Position numbers and translations under genes: made by a program
Assembly (NCBI GenBank): GCA_023664305.1
Contig: JAMPFT010000003.1
Location: 62,001-126,000 of the forward strand
Length of the DNA: 64,000 nucleotides
Origin: a bacterium
GTDB taxonomy: Bacteria; Bacillota; Clostridia; Lachnospirales; Lachnospiraceae
Direction: 5' to 3'
Shown here: piece by piece, positions 1 to 9,274 of the stretch
Layout of the letters: every line of letters begins with the position of its first letter
Position numbering within the stretch: position 1 is the stretch's first letter
The notes under the pieces: generated by a model
What the model saw: the letters and a program-made list of their open reading frames with translations, nothing else
What the model was told of the DNA's origin: nothing
Database searches by the model: none

Positions 1-792
1 GATATCCAGATTGCTCTGCAGCCCCGGCAATGCAAGACCCACTACCGCCGTACGCCCGCCATCGTTCATCATTCTGCCTCCGGATATTTCTACATTGGTG
101 AACACTTCATTATCCAACAGCACCCCTGTCATCACGACAAAAGGCACATAGACCCTGGTCCGGACGCCGTCTATCTCAACATATTCATACTGTTCGTTCG
201 TATAATCGAAACGAATCGTCACCTTGCCGCTCTTCCCGGCCAATTCCTCCGGAGAAATTTCCTTCCCGTCCAGCTTATAGGTGATGGATATGCCAATGGG
301 CAAATCCTTTTCTATACTGCCCTGGTAATAGATATCCTTTCCTTTTGCATCCCATATCTTCGCATTGTCTGCCTCTGAGGTAAATCCTTCCTCCCCATTT
401 ACATTCTCCACATCGACCAATTCCGAAACATCCCTCAGCTTATCGGCCCCCTCACCATTCTTCAGCCAGTCGCTGACGATAATCTTCTTAGTATCCCCTC
501 TGGCATCTGCCAGCACATAGACCGTTTCCTCCTTTGCCGGTTTCCCGTCACGGACTGCCGTTTTGGGAGCTGCGGCGTCATCCTTTTCATCCGCATCCGT
601 GCCGGAAGCCCGGTCTGCCGTGCCCTGCGCCGCCCCGTTATCTGCAGCAAAGGCATCCATGGCGGCCCCTGTCCCTCCCAGTGCCAGTGCGGCACACAAT
701 GCCGCTGCGGTAAGCCTTACCGCCTTTTTCTTCCCCATTGCCCTGTTCTTATTCATGCTTTTCATCATTTCCTGAATCATCTTATTTTTCAT
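1..792 (-). CDS. Exported partner protein of MMPL transporter (3' part cut off)
   Basis: The reading frame opens at an ATG whose first bases overlap the TGA of the MMPL gene (ATGA), so the two are translationally coupled. It stays open for 264 codons to the window edge. A basic N-terminus is followed by a hydrophobic Ala/Leu-rich segment ending in AFA at about residue 50, which reads as a signal peptide or membrane anchor. The next part is polar and Asp/Glu-rich with a beta-like region. In Lachnospiraceae, large secreted/membrane proteins of this kind often follow an MMPL gene and a TetR gene; I take it as an accessory component of the exporter. The specific family is not certain because the C-terminal part is missing. 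Confidence 0.75.
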   Translation of the reverse strand, partial: MKNKMIQEMMKSMNKNRAMGKKKAVRLTAAALCAALALGGTGAAMDAFAADNGAAQGTADRASGTDADEKDDAAAPKTAVRDGKPAKEETVYVLADARGDTKKIIVSDWLKNGEGADKLRDVSELVDVENVNGEEGFTSEADNAKIWDAKGKDIYYQGSIEKDLPIGISITYKLDGKEISPEELAGKSGKVTIRFDYTNEQYEYVEIDGVRTRVYVPFVVMTGVLLDNEVFTNVEISGGRMMNDGGRTAVVGLALPGLQSNLDI

Positions 793-2894
793 CCTACTGT
801 AACCTCCATCAATTTCTTTTTTGTTATCTCTTTCTTCCTCATTCCGACCGTTGTCACGCAGACCAGCCTGTCACACAGCAGGAGCAGCGCCGGCAGAATC
901 ACCATGACAGAAATCATGCTCACCACAGCACCCCTTGCCATCAGCATGCACATGGAACGAATGATATCGATATTGGAGTAGAGCGCCACACCAAAGGTTG
1001 CCGCGAAAAGCCCCATTCCAGATACAATAATGGAAGGAATCGAAGCAGCTAAGGCAATCCCTACGGCTTTTTTCTTATCCTTGCCGCCCATGCGCTCCTC
1101 CTTATACCTGGTGGTCATCAGGATGGCATAGTCCACAGTTGCCCCCAACTGAATCGTGCTGATACAGATAGGTGCGATAAACGGCAGGCTCTGTCCCAGA
1201 TAGTGGGGCAGCCCCAGGTTGATGAATATCGCCAGTTCAATCACCGATATCAGGATAAACGGCAGGGATATGCTCTTCTCCACCAGGGCAATAATGACAA
1301 AAATGGCAAGGATGGATACCGCGTTGACTACCTTGAAATCATGATCCGTAGTCTCTATCATATCTTTCATGCAGGGCGCCTCCCCGATAAGCATGCCGCC
1401 CTTGTCATATTTCTTCAAAATATCGTTCAGCTCATTGATCTGGGCGTTCACATCATCGCTGGCCACCTTGTATTCTGAGTTGACGAGCATTAGCTCCCAT
1501 TTTCCGCTCTTCAAAATCTCCCTGACGGACTCAGGCAGGATGTCCTCCGGCACCCTTGACCCGACGACGGATTCCAGCCCCAGCACATATTTCACGCCGT
1601 CCACCTGCTCCATTTCCCTTATCATGCTTCGGACATCCTTCGGGGAGACTTCTGTATCCAGCAGCAGCATATGTGTAGATGCAATATTGAATTCCTCCTG
1701 TAGCTTGGAATTGGCTATAACGTATTCCATATCCTTTGGCAGGCATTCCCCCATGTCGTAATATACTTCGCTGTTAGTTCTGCTGTACCCATAGTATGCA
1801 GGGAATAGCAGCGCCACAAAAAGGATGAGGAACACCGGAAATACTTTCACAATTCCCCGGGAGACTTTTCCCATGTCGGGTATCAAGGATCTGTGCTTCG
1901 TCCTCTGAAGGGGCTTATCCAGCACCAGTATCAGGGCGGGCAGTACCGTGACGCAGCCAGCGACTCCCAGCAGCACTCCCTTCGCCATGACAATCCCCAG
2001 ATCCCTGCCCATGGTAAAGGACATAAAGCACAGGGAGATGAATCCGGCAACGGTGGTAATGGAACTGCCCAACACACTGGTAAGCGTCTCTCGAATCGCT
2101 TCCGCCATGGCGGCCTGCGGATCGCCGCATCTCCCCCGCTGCTCATTGTAGCTGTGCCACAGGAAGATGGAGTAGTCCATGGTGACGGCCAGCTGCAGTA
2201 CGGCAGACAATGCTTTTGTGATATAGGAAATCTCTCCCAAAAAGATATTGGATCCAAGGTTCAGCAGAATCATGATGCCGATTGACGCAAGGAACACAAA
2301 GGGCACCAGCCAGCTGTCCAGAAGGAGCAGCATGGCGGCACAGGCCAGTGCCACGGCTATCCCCACATAAACAGGCTCTTCCTTTTCACACAGATCCTTC
2401 AGGTCTGTCACCAACGCCGACATGCCGGACACATAGCACTGTTTCCCGCAGACAGCCCGCACTCCGCGTATGGCGTCCATGGTAACATCGGCTGAGGTGG
2501 CGCTGTCAAAAAAGACGGCCATCATGGTGGAATGCTCCGTATTGAATTCCCGGTAGATTTTATCCGGCAGAAGCTCCATGGGCACTGACAGATCCATCAG
2601 GGAATCATACCATACCACGGTATCCACATGCTCCACCTTCTCAATCTCTGCCTTAAGCCGGGACACATCCTTTACAGGCATGTCCTCTACAATAATGAAA
2701 GAGAACGCCCCTTTGCCGAACTCCTCCATCAGCTCATTCTGCCCTTTCACGGTATCCATATCCGCCGGAAGATAGTCCAGCATATCATAATTGATCCTTG
2801 TTCCTGCCATGCCGAAGACCGCCGGAACCATCAGTACAATGGCAAGAACCAATATCACGGTTCGGTATTTCACCACTGCTTTTGAAAATCTCAT
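789..2894 (-). CDS. MMPL/RND-superfamily transporter
   Basis: This is a 701-residue polytopic protein with the two-fold repeat of the RND/MMPL family: a first membrane helix, a long extracytoplasmic domain, then a cluster of five helices, all repeated. The second half contains the DYAILMTTRYKEE stretch and the first half DYSIFLWHSYNE, the usual conserved Asp-Tyr sequence of TM4. Members export lipids or hydrophobic compounds using the proton gradient. I chose the ATG giving MRFSKAVV because AAAGGATG lies eight bases upstream; an upstream in-frame start would add 23 residues that do not look like part of the family. It is followed by the overlapping exported partner and preceded by a DUF308 gene and a TetR gene. 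Confidence 0.88.
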   Translation of the reverse strand: MRFSKAVVKYRTVILVLAIVLMVPAVFGMAGTRINYDMLDYLPADMDTVKGQNELMEEFGKGAFSFIIVEDMPVKDVSRLKAEIEKVEHVDTVVWYDSLMDLSVPMELLPDKIYREFNTEHSTMMAVFFDSATSADVTMDAIRGVRAVCGKQCYVSGMSALVTDLKDLCEKEEPVYVGIAVALACAAMLLLLDSWLVPFVFLASIGIMILLNLGSNIFLGEISYITKALSAVLQLAVTMDYSIFLWHSYNEQRGRCGDPQAAMAEAIRETLTSVLGSSITTVAGFISLCFMSFTMGRDLGIVMAKGVLLGVAGCVTVLPALILVLDKPLQRTKHRSLIPDMGKVSRGIVKVFPVFLILFVALLFPAYYGYSRTNSEVYYDMGECLPKDMEYVIANSKLQEEFNIASTHMLLLDTEVSPKDVRSMIREMEQVDGVKYVLGLESVVGSRVPEDILPESVREILKSGKWELMLVNSEYKVASDDVNAQINELNDILKKYDKGGMLIGEAPCMKDMIETTDHDFKVVNAVSILAIFVIIALVEKSISLPFILISVIELAIFINLGLPHYLGQSLPFIAPICISTIQLGATVDYAILMTTRYKEERMGGKDKKKAVGIALAASIPSIIVSGMGLFAATFGVALYSNIDIIRSMCMLMARGAVVSMISVMVILPALLLLCDRLVCVTTVGMRKKEITKKKLMEVTVG

Positions 2895-2937
2895 GATTTC
2901 ATCATCCTTTCTTATCGTTTTCATGAAGCAATACTGC

Positions 2938-3537
2938 TTATTGCCTGACTTCCTGATATTCATTGTCTATGACGTCCGGGCGCTGGTGCCTGACGATTTT
3001 TACGGTACTCAGTACGACGCACAGGTTCAGAATCCCTTCCGCCAGCAACGAAACTCCTAAGAGCCTGGTCAGCACATAGGCGCTTTCTACAGGCCGGAAC
3101 ACCAACAGGAGCCCTACGAATCCTGTCAGGGCCGCCAGCAGGAGAATCAGCCACCATGTGCCAATCCCGAACTTTCGGGAATCCACGGCAATCTGTATTT
3201 TGAAGAGCCCGTCCGCAAGAATCGCTATCCCCAATGCGATAAAGATAAAATTCATCACATTCGCCGCCTTGACCAGGACAATCAAACCCAGGACAATCAA
3301 CAGAATGCCAAATTCCAGGTCATACTGGAACGCCAGCCGGAACAGGTCCTTGGAAAAGTATCCCACCAGCTTAATGCATCCAAATACAATCATGGCAATT
3401 CCAAGAGCCCTGCCGATTATTTTTACTGACAGCTCGGGGCACACCATAAACAGAACTCCGGCCATACAGAACACAATCGACATGACAACGTATCCCGTCT
3501 TTGCTATCTTCATGGGAACTACAGAACGCATTTTCAT
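2938..3537 (-). CDS. DUF308/HdeD-like membrane protein
   Basis: This 199-residue protein consists almost entirely of hydrophobic helices (about six), with the paired-helix pattern and Gly-rich turns of the DUF308 (HdeD-like) family. GGAGG lies nine bases before the ATG. It sits 43 bases before the MMPL start and after the TetR gene, so it probably belongs to the same transcript. HdeD in E. coli is linked to acid resistance, but members near MMPL genes have no firm function. Confidence 0.75.
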   Translation of the reverse strand: MKMRSVVPMKIAKTGYVVMSIVFCMAGVLFMVCPELSVKIIGRALGIAMIVFGCIKLVGYFSKDLFRLAFQYDLEFGILLIVLGLIVLVKAANVMNFIFIALGIAILADGLFKIQIAVDSRKFGIGTWWLILLLAALTGFVGLLLVFRPVESAYVLTRLLGVSLLAEGILNLCVVLSTVKIVRHQRPDVIDNEYQEVRQ

Positions 3538-3722
3538 CTTCCAAAACCTCCTCTCTTCTTCTGATGATTGGAGTATATCAGAAAGAAATCACAGGAAAAA
3601 TGGACAAAAAAAGGCCCTATGCCCAAATTTATGACATAGAGCAGTGAATTGTCTAAAAAACAGACATTTGCCGTAAAATGCCCAAAAAGAAGACTTCCGG
3701 CTTATCTTCACTATTTGTATTG

Positions 3723-4277
3723 TCAGCGCAGACTGCGTTCGACCATCTCCTCTACCATGCCTTTGCGCAGCTCACAGAGCCGTCTGACCTGATCCAGAAT
3801 CCCATCCTTCATTCCGGCATTCATCCATTCCATGACCATACCGAAACATACGCCTTTATAATAATAAATCATCAGCTCCCTGTCCGCATCTTTTACAGGT
3901 TTTCCGGCAAACATCACATCCGAATAAGCAGATACTACATGCTGGCATACCTTCCACAGATACTGCTCGAATATGTCCCTGTTTACAGACTGATAAATAT
4001 GCAGAATGGCACGACGGTTCTTCCTGGCAAATTCCAATGCTGCATTCAGGCAGGTTTCCATAGAGTCGATCGTCTGGTATTCCGCAATGATTTGATCTGC
4101 GTCCTCCGTAACGATTTCTTCAATCAACGTGGGAATGTCCTGAAAGTGGTAGTAAAAAGAGTTCCGATTGACCCCGCATTCTTCCACGATATCTTTTACC
4201 GTGATCCGGCTAAGCGGTTTCTCGTCAAGCAGCCTGATAAATGTGTCCTTGATTGCCTTTTTTGTAAAATTAGCCAT
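3723..4277 (-). CDS. TetR/AcrR-family transcriptional regulator
   Basis: A 184-residue protein with a TetR-type N-terminal helix-turn-helix (residues about 20-47, ending NRNSFYYHFQD) and an all-helical C-terminal ligand/dimer domain. The start is the ATG preceded by AGGAGGTAAAATT. It is the first gene of a same-strand cluster with the DUF308, MMPL and exported-protein genes and probably represses them. The 185-base gap to the DUF308 gene holds a small inverted repeat (TGTCT at 3650, AGACA at 3662) that could be an operator; this is weak. Confidence 0.85.
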   Translation of the reverse strand: MANFTKKAIKDTFIRLLDEKPLSRITVKDIVEECGVNRNSFYYHFQDIPTLIEEIVTEDADQIIAEYQTIDSMETCLNAALEFARKNRRAILHIYQSVNRDIFEQYLWKVCQHVVSAYSDVMFAGKPVKDADRELMIYYYKGVCFGMVMEWMNAGMKDGILDQVRRLCELRKGMVEEMVERSLR

Positions 4278-4432
4278 AATTTTACCTCCTGAAATTATTG
4301 GGGCAGTCTTTCCATCCGCATATATATTTAGTATAGCAGATTCCAATCATCTCACCGTTGCCTGAAACACAATTTTCTTGTACCGTCATGATATCATTTC
4401 AAAAACTTCAGGTCAAATGAATCTCATAAATT

Positions 4433-4745
4433 TCAATTGTTCTCAAAAAACCTGTTCAGGTATTCCTCCATTACCTGATAATACTCTTTTGTCTTATCAG
4501 GATCCCCATTGAGCCCATGTCCGAAATTCGGAAACTCAATATAAATATGCTTTTTGCTCCTCTGTTTCCATGTCCCACAGCTCAGATTCAAACGACGCCG
4601 GGCCGGTTTCTTCAAATACGAATCTGATTGGAAGCCTGTCAGGATCCTTAAATGCCACAAGCATGGCGAGACATCCGCCCGCAGAACCTCCTGTGGTGGC
4701 CATTTCATTCACATGGTAGCCCGGTTCAATTACTGCAAACATCTA
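4433..4745 (-). pseudogene. Alpha/beta hydrolase remnant, frameshifted
   Basis: Two overlapping frames together read as the C-terminal third of an esterase-like alpha/beta hydrolase. The upstream part holds the nucleophile elbow TGGSAGGCLAM (GxSxG). After a shift of one base in an A-rich stretch near 4550, the other frame continues with FPNFGHGLNGD, which supplies the catalytic His, and a C-terminal helix ending RFFENN. No start with a ribosome site is seen, and the lid and N-terminal half are missing. Confidence 0.6.
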
Positions 4746-4849
4746 TACACACATGGATTTCAACAAGAAGATTGCTTCTGCCAATGCGATTATAGAATTT
4801 GGATAATGGAATCTGCCCTTTGATTCCATCATAGAAATATTGGGCATAA

Positions 4850-4890
4850 AAAAAGAATCCACTCAGCTCCCGTCTGAAACTGTGGATTCC
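4850..4890 (-). terminator. Rho-independent terminator after the tRNA genes
   Basis: Read on the minus strand, an 8-bp stem (GAATCCAC/GTGGATTC) with further pairing inside is followed by seven T. It lies directly downstream of tRNA-Leu. Confidence 0.75.
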
Positions 4891-4902
4891 TCTTTAAAGC
4901 AA

Positions 4903-4986
4903 TGCTGGTAGCCGGACTTGAACCGGCACGGGGTTGCCCCCGAGGGATTTTAAGTCCCTTGCGTCTGCCTATTCCGCCATACCAGC
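4903..4986 (-). tRNA. tRNA-Leu (UAA)
   Basis: The 84-base minus-strand sequence folds as a class II tRNA: acceptor GCTGGTA pairs with TACCAGC, anticodon loop CTTAAAA with anticodon TAA, a long variable arm (CGGGGGCAACCCCG) and a T loop with GGTTCAAGTCC. The discriminator base is A and CCA is not encoded. Confidence 0.95.
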
Positions 4987-5101
4987 GCATGGCAATGAGC
5001 TCCGCGCCGTCTGCGCAATCCCGGGAGTATCACTCCCCGGGCATACCGTTTCCGGGCAACGTCGTTTCTTAAGAGTATTACTCCCCGGTACGGCACGCGA
5101 C

Positions 5102-5183
5102 TGGATGGGGGTGGATTCGAACCACCGAAGCAATTTGCAGCAGATTTACAGTCTGTCCCCTTTGGCCACTCGGGAACCCATCC
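5102..5183 (-). tRNA. tRNA-Tyr (GUA)
   Basis: The 82-base minus-strand sequence folds as a class II tRNA: acceptor GGATGGG pairs with CCCATCC, anticodon loop CTGTAAA with anticodon GTA, long variable arm, T loop GGTTCGAATCC. The discriminator is A; CCA is not encoded. It is the first of two tRNA genes in tandem. Confidence 0.95.
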
Positions 5184-5258
5184 ATACAGACCGCCTGAAA
5201 AACACAGGTCTGACAATGTGAAATTGTAGCATAAATTACGGCAAAATGCAACATACAA

Positions 5259-5294
5259 AAAGAAGGAAATCAAATTATTTCGATTTCCTTCTTT
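5259..5294 (-). terminator. Terminator of the MATE gene
   Basis: A 13-bp perfect stem (AAAGAAGGAAATC and complement) with a 10-base loop, followed on the minus strand by T residues, just after the MATE stop codon. The flanking A/T runs may make it act in both directions. Confidence 0.8.
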
Positions 5295-5302
5295 GCATTC
5301 TC

Positions 5303-6646
5303 CTAAGTCCGGGACTTTTCTTCCGCCCCTCTCCACGGCCCGGTGTGGTAGAAAAGTGCCGACAGGGTCATGCCCAGCACCCACCCGATGGGCCATGCGC
5401 TCCAGAGGCCCGTCGTCCCAAAGGGAGCCGCAAACGCGAAAGCCAAAACCACCCGAAGAACCAGATCCGTAAAGGTGGATATCATAAATCTGCCCATCAG
5501 CCCCGCGCCCCGCAGGATACCGTCCGCCACCAGCTTGACGGAGATGATAAAGTAAAAGGGCGATACGATCCTTAAAAACTCCACGCCCGTGTCGATGGCC
5601 GTCCCTGTGATCTCCTCCATAAAAAGATAGACCAGATACCGCCCCGCCGCCAGATAAAGAACCGCAAAGGGAATACAGATCAGCCAGACGATTTTTATGC
5701 CTGCCCGGAAGCCCTGTTTGACGCGGTAAAGCTTTCCGGCGCCGATGTTCTGGGAGGTAAAATTAGAAATGCCGTTGCCCAGGGTTGTCAGGGATGTAAT
5801 CACAAGATTGTTCAGCTTTACCGCCGCGGAATAACCCGCCATGACCGCCGGACCGAATCCGTTGATCACGCTTTGAAGCACGATATTGCCCACAGAGATA
5901 AAGCTTTGCTGCAGAATACTGGGAACCGCGATCACCGCAATCCTTCCGAACAGCTTCCAGGAAAACAGGGCCGCCCTCTTCTCCAGCCGGATTTCCGCCA
6001 GCCGCTTCAGCACAAAGAAAAGCGCCAGGGCGCAGCTGACCCCCTGACAGAGGAAAGTCGCCCAGGCCACGCCTGCCACGCCCATGGCAAAGGCTCGCAC
6101 AAACAGAATATCTATCGCAATGTTGGAAAGGGAGGACGCCGCCAGGAACAGGAACGGCGTCCTGGAGTCTCCCAGAGCCGAAAAGATTCCCGTACATACG
6201 TTATAAAAAAACAAAAAGGGCAGCCCCCAGATATAGATATCCAGATAGAGCAGGGAGTCCGCAAATACTTTATCCGGCGTGTTGATCAGCCGCAGCAGCC
6301 ACTCACAGCCGAACATCCCAAACAGCATCAGCACGGCGCAGAGCACCCCCGTGGAGATCAACGAGGTATACACCGCCGTCTTCATCTCCCCGTACTCTTT
6401 TGTGCCGAAAAGTCTGGATACGATGACCGAGCAGCCGATATTGCACCCAAAGGCAAAGGCGATAAAAACCAGCGTGATCTCATAGCTGTTTCCTACCGCC
6501 GCCAGCGCGTCCTCTCCTACGAATTTCCCGACTACAAAGCTGTCTGCAATATTATAGAGCTGTTGAAAAATAACGCTTCCAAACAGTGGAAGACAAAACC
6601 GCCACAAAACCTTTTCCGGTTCCCCTACCGTCAAATCTCTGTTCAT
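5303..6646 (-). CDS. MATE-family multidrug efflux transporter
   Basis: The 447-residue protein has twelve predicted membrane helices arranged as two six-helix halves and starts with the typical MATE N-terminus (LTVGEPEKVLWRFCLPLFGS, QQLYNIADSFVVGKFVGEDALAAVG). MATE proteins export cationic drugs or metabolites in exchange for Na+ or H+ across the cytoplasmic membrane. It stands alone: tRNA genes follow after its terminator, and the next gene upstream is 115 bases away on the same strand. Confidence 0.93.
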   Translation of the reverse strand: MNRDLTVGEPEKVLWRFCLPLFGSVIFQQLYNIADSFVVGKFVGEDALAAVGNSYEITLVFIAFAFGCNIGCSVIVSRLFGTKEYGEMKTAVYTSLISTGVLCAVLMLFGMFGCEWLLRLINTPDKVFADSLLYLDIYIWGLPFLFFYNVCTGIFSALGDSRTPFLFLAASSLSNIAIDILFVRAFAMGVAGVAWATFLCQGVSCALALFFVLKRLAEIRLEKRAALFSWKLFGRIAVIAVPSILQQSFISVGNIVLQSVINGFGPAVMAGYSAAVKLNNLVITSLTTLGNGISNFTSQNIGAGKLYRVKQGFRAGIKIVWLICIPFAVLYLAAGRYLVYLFMEEITGTAIDTGVEFLRIVSPFYFIISVKLVADGILRGAGLMGRFMISTFTDLVLRVVLAFAFAAPFGTTGLWSAWPIGWVLGMTLSALFYHTGPWRGAEEKSRT

Positions 6647-6761
6647 ATGTCTTTGCCTGCACCTTCCGATCTACGATCCGCCGCCTTGGGATTTTGACGC
6701 CTTCTCCTCCCTCTTTACCGCCGCGGGCCATAACCTCAGTATAGCAAATGACTTTCGTTTG

Positions 6762-8231
6762 TCAATTTATTTTAAACTGAATGGGCGCAACTTCCTCCGT
6801 CAGGGGTTCCATCCTGTATTCCGGGAAGCTGTCGATCAGCTCCTCCAGACAGAGCGTGGTATTATAGACAATATCGTGGGCCAGCATGACGACTTTTTTG
6901 CGGCCCAGCGTGCTCTCCACAGCGTTTTTTATTAGCTGCCCGGGAGTAGATCTGGCTGTCGCGTCCTCCAGGCTTGCGTTCCAGTCAAAATAGATAAAGC
7001 CTCTCTCCGTCATCTCGGCTATGATATCCTCGTATACCTCCTTGTTGTAGCAGTTGACGCTGCCGCCGGGGAACCGAAACAGCTTCACCTCCACGCCGGT
7101 AATCTCGTAGACGGCGTCGTAGGCTTCCTGGAAATCGGCCAGATAGCTCTCCGTACTCTCATAGATTTCGTCATACACATGGCGGTTACAGTGGATACCG
7201 ACGGTGTGGCCCTCCTCCACGATTCTGCGCGCCACCTCAGGGTGCTTCCTCACGTTTTCCCCTACTACGAAAAAGGTCGCCTTGATATTATGGGCCTTCA
7301 GAATATCCAGCACAGCCGTCGTATTTTCTTCCGAGGGGCCGTCGTCAAAGGTGAGATACATGGTTTTAGGGTTAAAATAATACTGAATCCCTTCCGCGAT
7401 TCCCGCCGCAAGCTTCTCCCGATAGTCGGGATCGCAGAGATTTTCCCTCTCCTCCGCATTGGAGAGAAAGCCTGTCTCGATGAGGCAGGAGGGCATGGAC
7501 GTCTCCCGGATCACATAGAGGTTATCGCTCTCGCAGAGCTCTCTCTCCTGCGCCTTCGTCTTCCCCAGAGCGCCCTTATGTATCAGCTGCGCCAGCCGTC
7601 TGCTGTCCCCGTTCCTCTCGCAGTACCAGGTCTCTATCCCCTTTACCGAGGCTTCCTGCTGTTCACAGGCATTCTGATGAATACTGACATAGATGTCAGC
7701 TTTATTGTCTTCCGCAAGCTTCACCCGATCCTCCAGGGACAGAAACGTATCGCTGTCCTCTCTGGTCAGGATCACGTCAAAGCCCATCTCCTGCAGCTTC
7801 CCCGCCAGACTTTCCGCGATCTCCAGATTGATATCCTTTTCCGTCACGTCGCCCCTGCTGCATCCCTCATCCTCTCCTCCGTGTCCCGGGTCGAGGACAA
7901 TCAGCGGAGTTACCGGTTCAGATTCCGGCTCAGGCTCCGGCAGTATGACAATTTCCGGCTCCGCCGCTCCCACAGGATCCGGCTCCGTCCCTGCGGAAAG
8001 GACCTCGCTTCCCGGGACAACCGTCGTCTCCGCCCTGTCGAGCAGACCGTAAAACCGGATTACGCCCATGCAGACCGAAAAAGACGCCAGCATCGACGTC
8101 AGGACGATAAGCGCCCGCTTTACCGTTTTCAGCGGACCGCTCTTCCTTCTTCCTCCGCAGACCCTGCTGTCCCACGGACTCATCCGCACCAGCTTTACTC
8201 CGTACTCTTTTCCCCTGACCTGACCGTACAT
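6762..8231 (-). CDS. N-acetylmuramoyl-L-alanine amidase fused to polysaccharide deacetylase
   Basis: The 489-residue protein has a cytoplasmic N-terminus, one membrane helix (residues about 40-63), an acidic Pro/Glu-rich linker (about 80-107) and two enzyme domains. Residues about 110-285 form an Amidase_3 domain with all zinc and catalytic residues visible: H117 in DPGHGG, E131, H185 in SIHQN, E252 in IETGF. Residues about 290-470 form a NodB deacetylase: TFDDGPS with D296/D297, H347 and H351 in HCNRH, the RFPGG motif at 387 and a late His in MLAHD. Amidase plus deacetylase is the pair (CwlD, PdaA) that makes muramic delta-lactam in spore cortex. GGGGGAAGAGAGC precedes the ATG. It is apparently monocistronic. 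Confidence 0.9.
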   Translation of the reverse strand: MYGQVRGKEYGVKLVRMSPWDSRVCGGRRKSGPLKTVKRALIVLTSMLASFSVCMGVIRFYGLLDRAETTVVPGSEVLSAGTEPDPVGAAEPEIVILPEPEPESEPVTPLIVLDPGHGGEDEGCSRGDVTEKDINLEIAESLAGKLQEMGFDVILTREDSDTFLSLEDRVKLAEDNKADIYVSIHQNACEQQEASVKGIETWYCERNGDSRRLAQLIHKGALGKTKAQERELCESDNLYVIRETSMPSCLIETGFLSNAEERENLCDPDYREKLAAGIAEGIQYYFNPKTMYLTFDDGPSEENTTAVLDILKAHNIKATFFVVGENVRKHPEVARRIVEEGHTVGIHCNRHVYDEIYESTESYLADFQEAYDAVYEITGVEVKLFRFPGGSVNCYNKEVYEDIIAEMTERGFIYFDWNASLEDATARSTPGQLIKNAVESTLGRKKVVMLAHDIVYNTTLCLEELIDSFPEYRMEPLTEEVAPIQFKIN

Positions 8232-8440
8232 GCTCTCTTCCCCCGCTTCCGTTCCACAGACCCTCGGATTTTTGAAGGTCTATAGTTACAGCATACGGGG
8301 GAACCCCGTCAGAATATCATCCTTTTGGCATAATTATTTCATCTTTTTTCCATCTTAATTGCATCATCCGATTTCTGTCCGAATCTGCTCCCGTCAAATC
8401 CGGGCGGCCTGTGAAGCAGTCTGCGGGCCGACGGTACGGC

Positions 8441-9274
8441 TCACCTTGATATCTTCAAAAACAGCTCGTTGATCCCCTCATAAAAGCCTACCGTCACAAC
8501 CGTATTCCCTTCCTCCATACCGTCAAAAACATATTTCTTAAAATACGGCGTGGTCTCAGACAGCGGATTTGTGCCTTCATACTCCTTCGGCTCTTCCAGC
8601 CCCATATACTCCGCCCACTTTTCGATAATGCCGTCCGCGTCGATATCCTCCCAGGCGGAGGTCTCGATTCTGACGTAAAACTCGTAAGCCTTTCCCGTGT
8701 CGGCGTCGATATAGGCGTCCAGGATCCGGTTTTGTCTGTCCGCGTTCTGCGTCCCGGACACCAGCTCGATCTTCCAGACCAGCACGTTGTTTCGCGGCTC
8801 CGGCACGTCGATGGCGGAATACAGCACCGCGCTGTACGCGCGCTCACTTAAGGTATGCACGGTATCCGGGATGATTTCCAGCTCCTTCAGCTCCTTCAGT
8901 GCCTGGTTGCACAGGCTGATTCCCTGACTTTCCGGGATCTCATTGCCGGAGGAATCCTTTCTGTTGACCACCATGGCATAAGTTCCCGTCAATTCCTGAT
9001 AATCCAGATTCAGGCTGTCGTTCCTTGTCATGGCGCTCTGTTCGCTCTCCGGCAGGATTTGATTATTGAGACATTTTGACAGAATATACAGCTTTTCGTT
9101 GCTGCTTAACGCATAGCGGTATCCTTCCGTCCCGGTCTCCGCCTCCCGGTTTCTGATCTGATTTAAAATTCCCGCGTCCCGATACTCGGCCAGAGCCTCC
9201 GGCCCCCAGACCGCGGCGCTCACAATGGCCGCCGCCAGCGGCAGCAGCAAAAGGCTAAGGATTCGTCTTTTCAT
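8441..9274 (-). CDS. Exported protein of unknown function in a two-component operon
   Basis: The 277-residue protein starts with a clear signal sequence or membrane anchor (residues 4-24). The rest is soluble. Two stretches (residues about 145-205) with an Asp-rich DAYIDADTGKAYEFYV segment resemble the PepSY-like fold of extracytoplasmic regulators, but this is only a resemblance. GGGGAGG precedes the ATG. Its start overlaps the 3' end of the histidine kinase by 20 bases, so it is co-translated with it and may modulate the kinase's sensor domain. Confidence 0.7.
   Translation of the reverse strand: MKRRILSLLLLPLAAAIVSAAVWGPEALAEYRDAGILNQIRNREAETGTEGYRYALSSNEKLYILSKCLNNQILPESEQSAMTRNDSLNLDYQELTGTYAMVVNRKDSSGNEIPESQGISLCNQALKELKELEIIPDTVHTLSERAYSAVLYSAIDVPEPRNNVLVWKIELVSGTQNADRQNRILDAYIDADTGKAYEFYVRIETSAWEDIDADGIIEKWAEYMGLEEPKEYEGTNPLSETTPYFKKYVFDGMEEGNTVVTVGFYEGINELFLKISR

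Noticed and set aside
3650-3666. TetR operator candidate
   Set aside because: The five-base arms (TGTCT/AGACA) are too short and no second site is seen near the TetR promoter, so it is only mentioned in the TetR entry.
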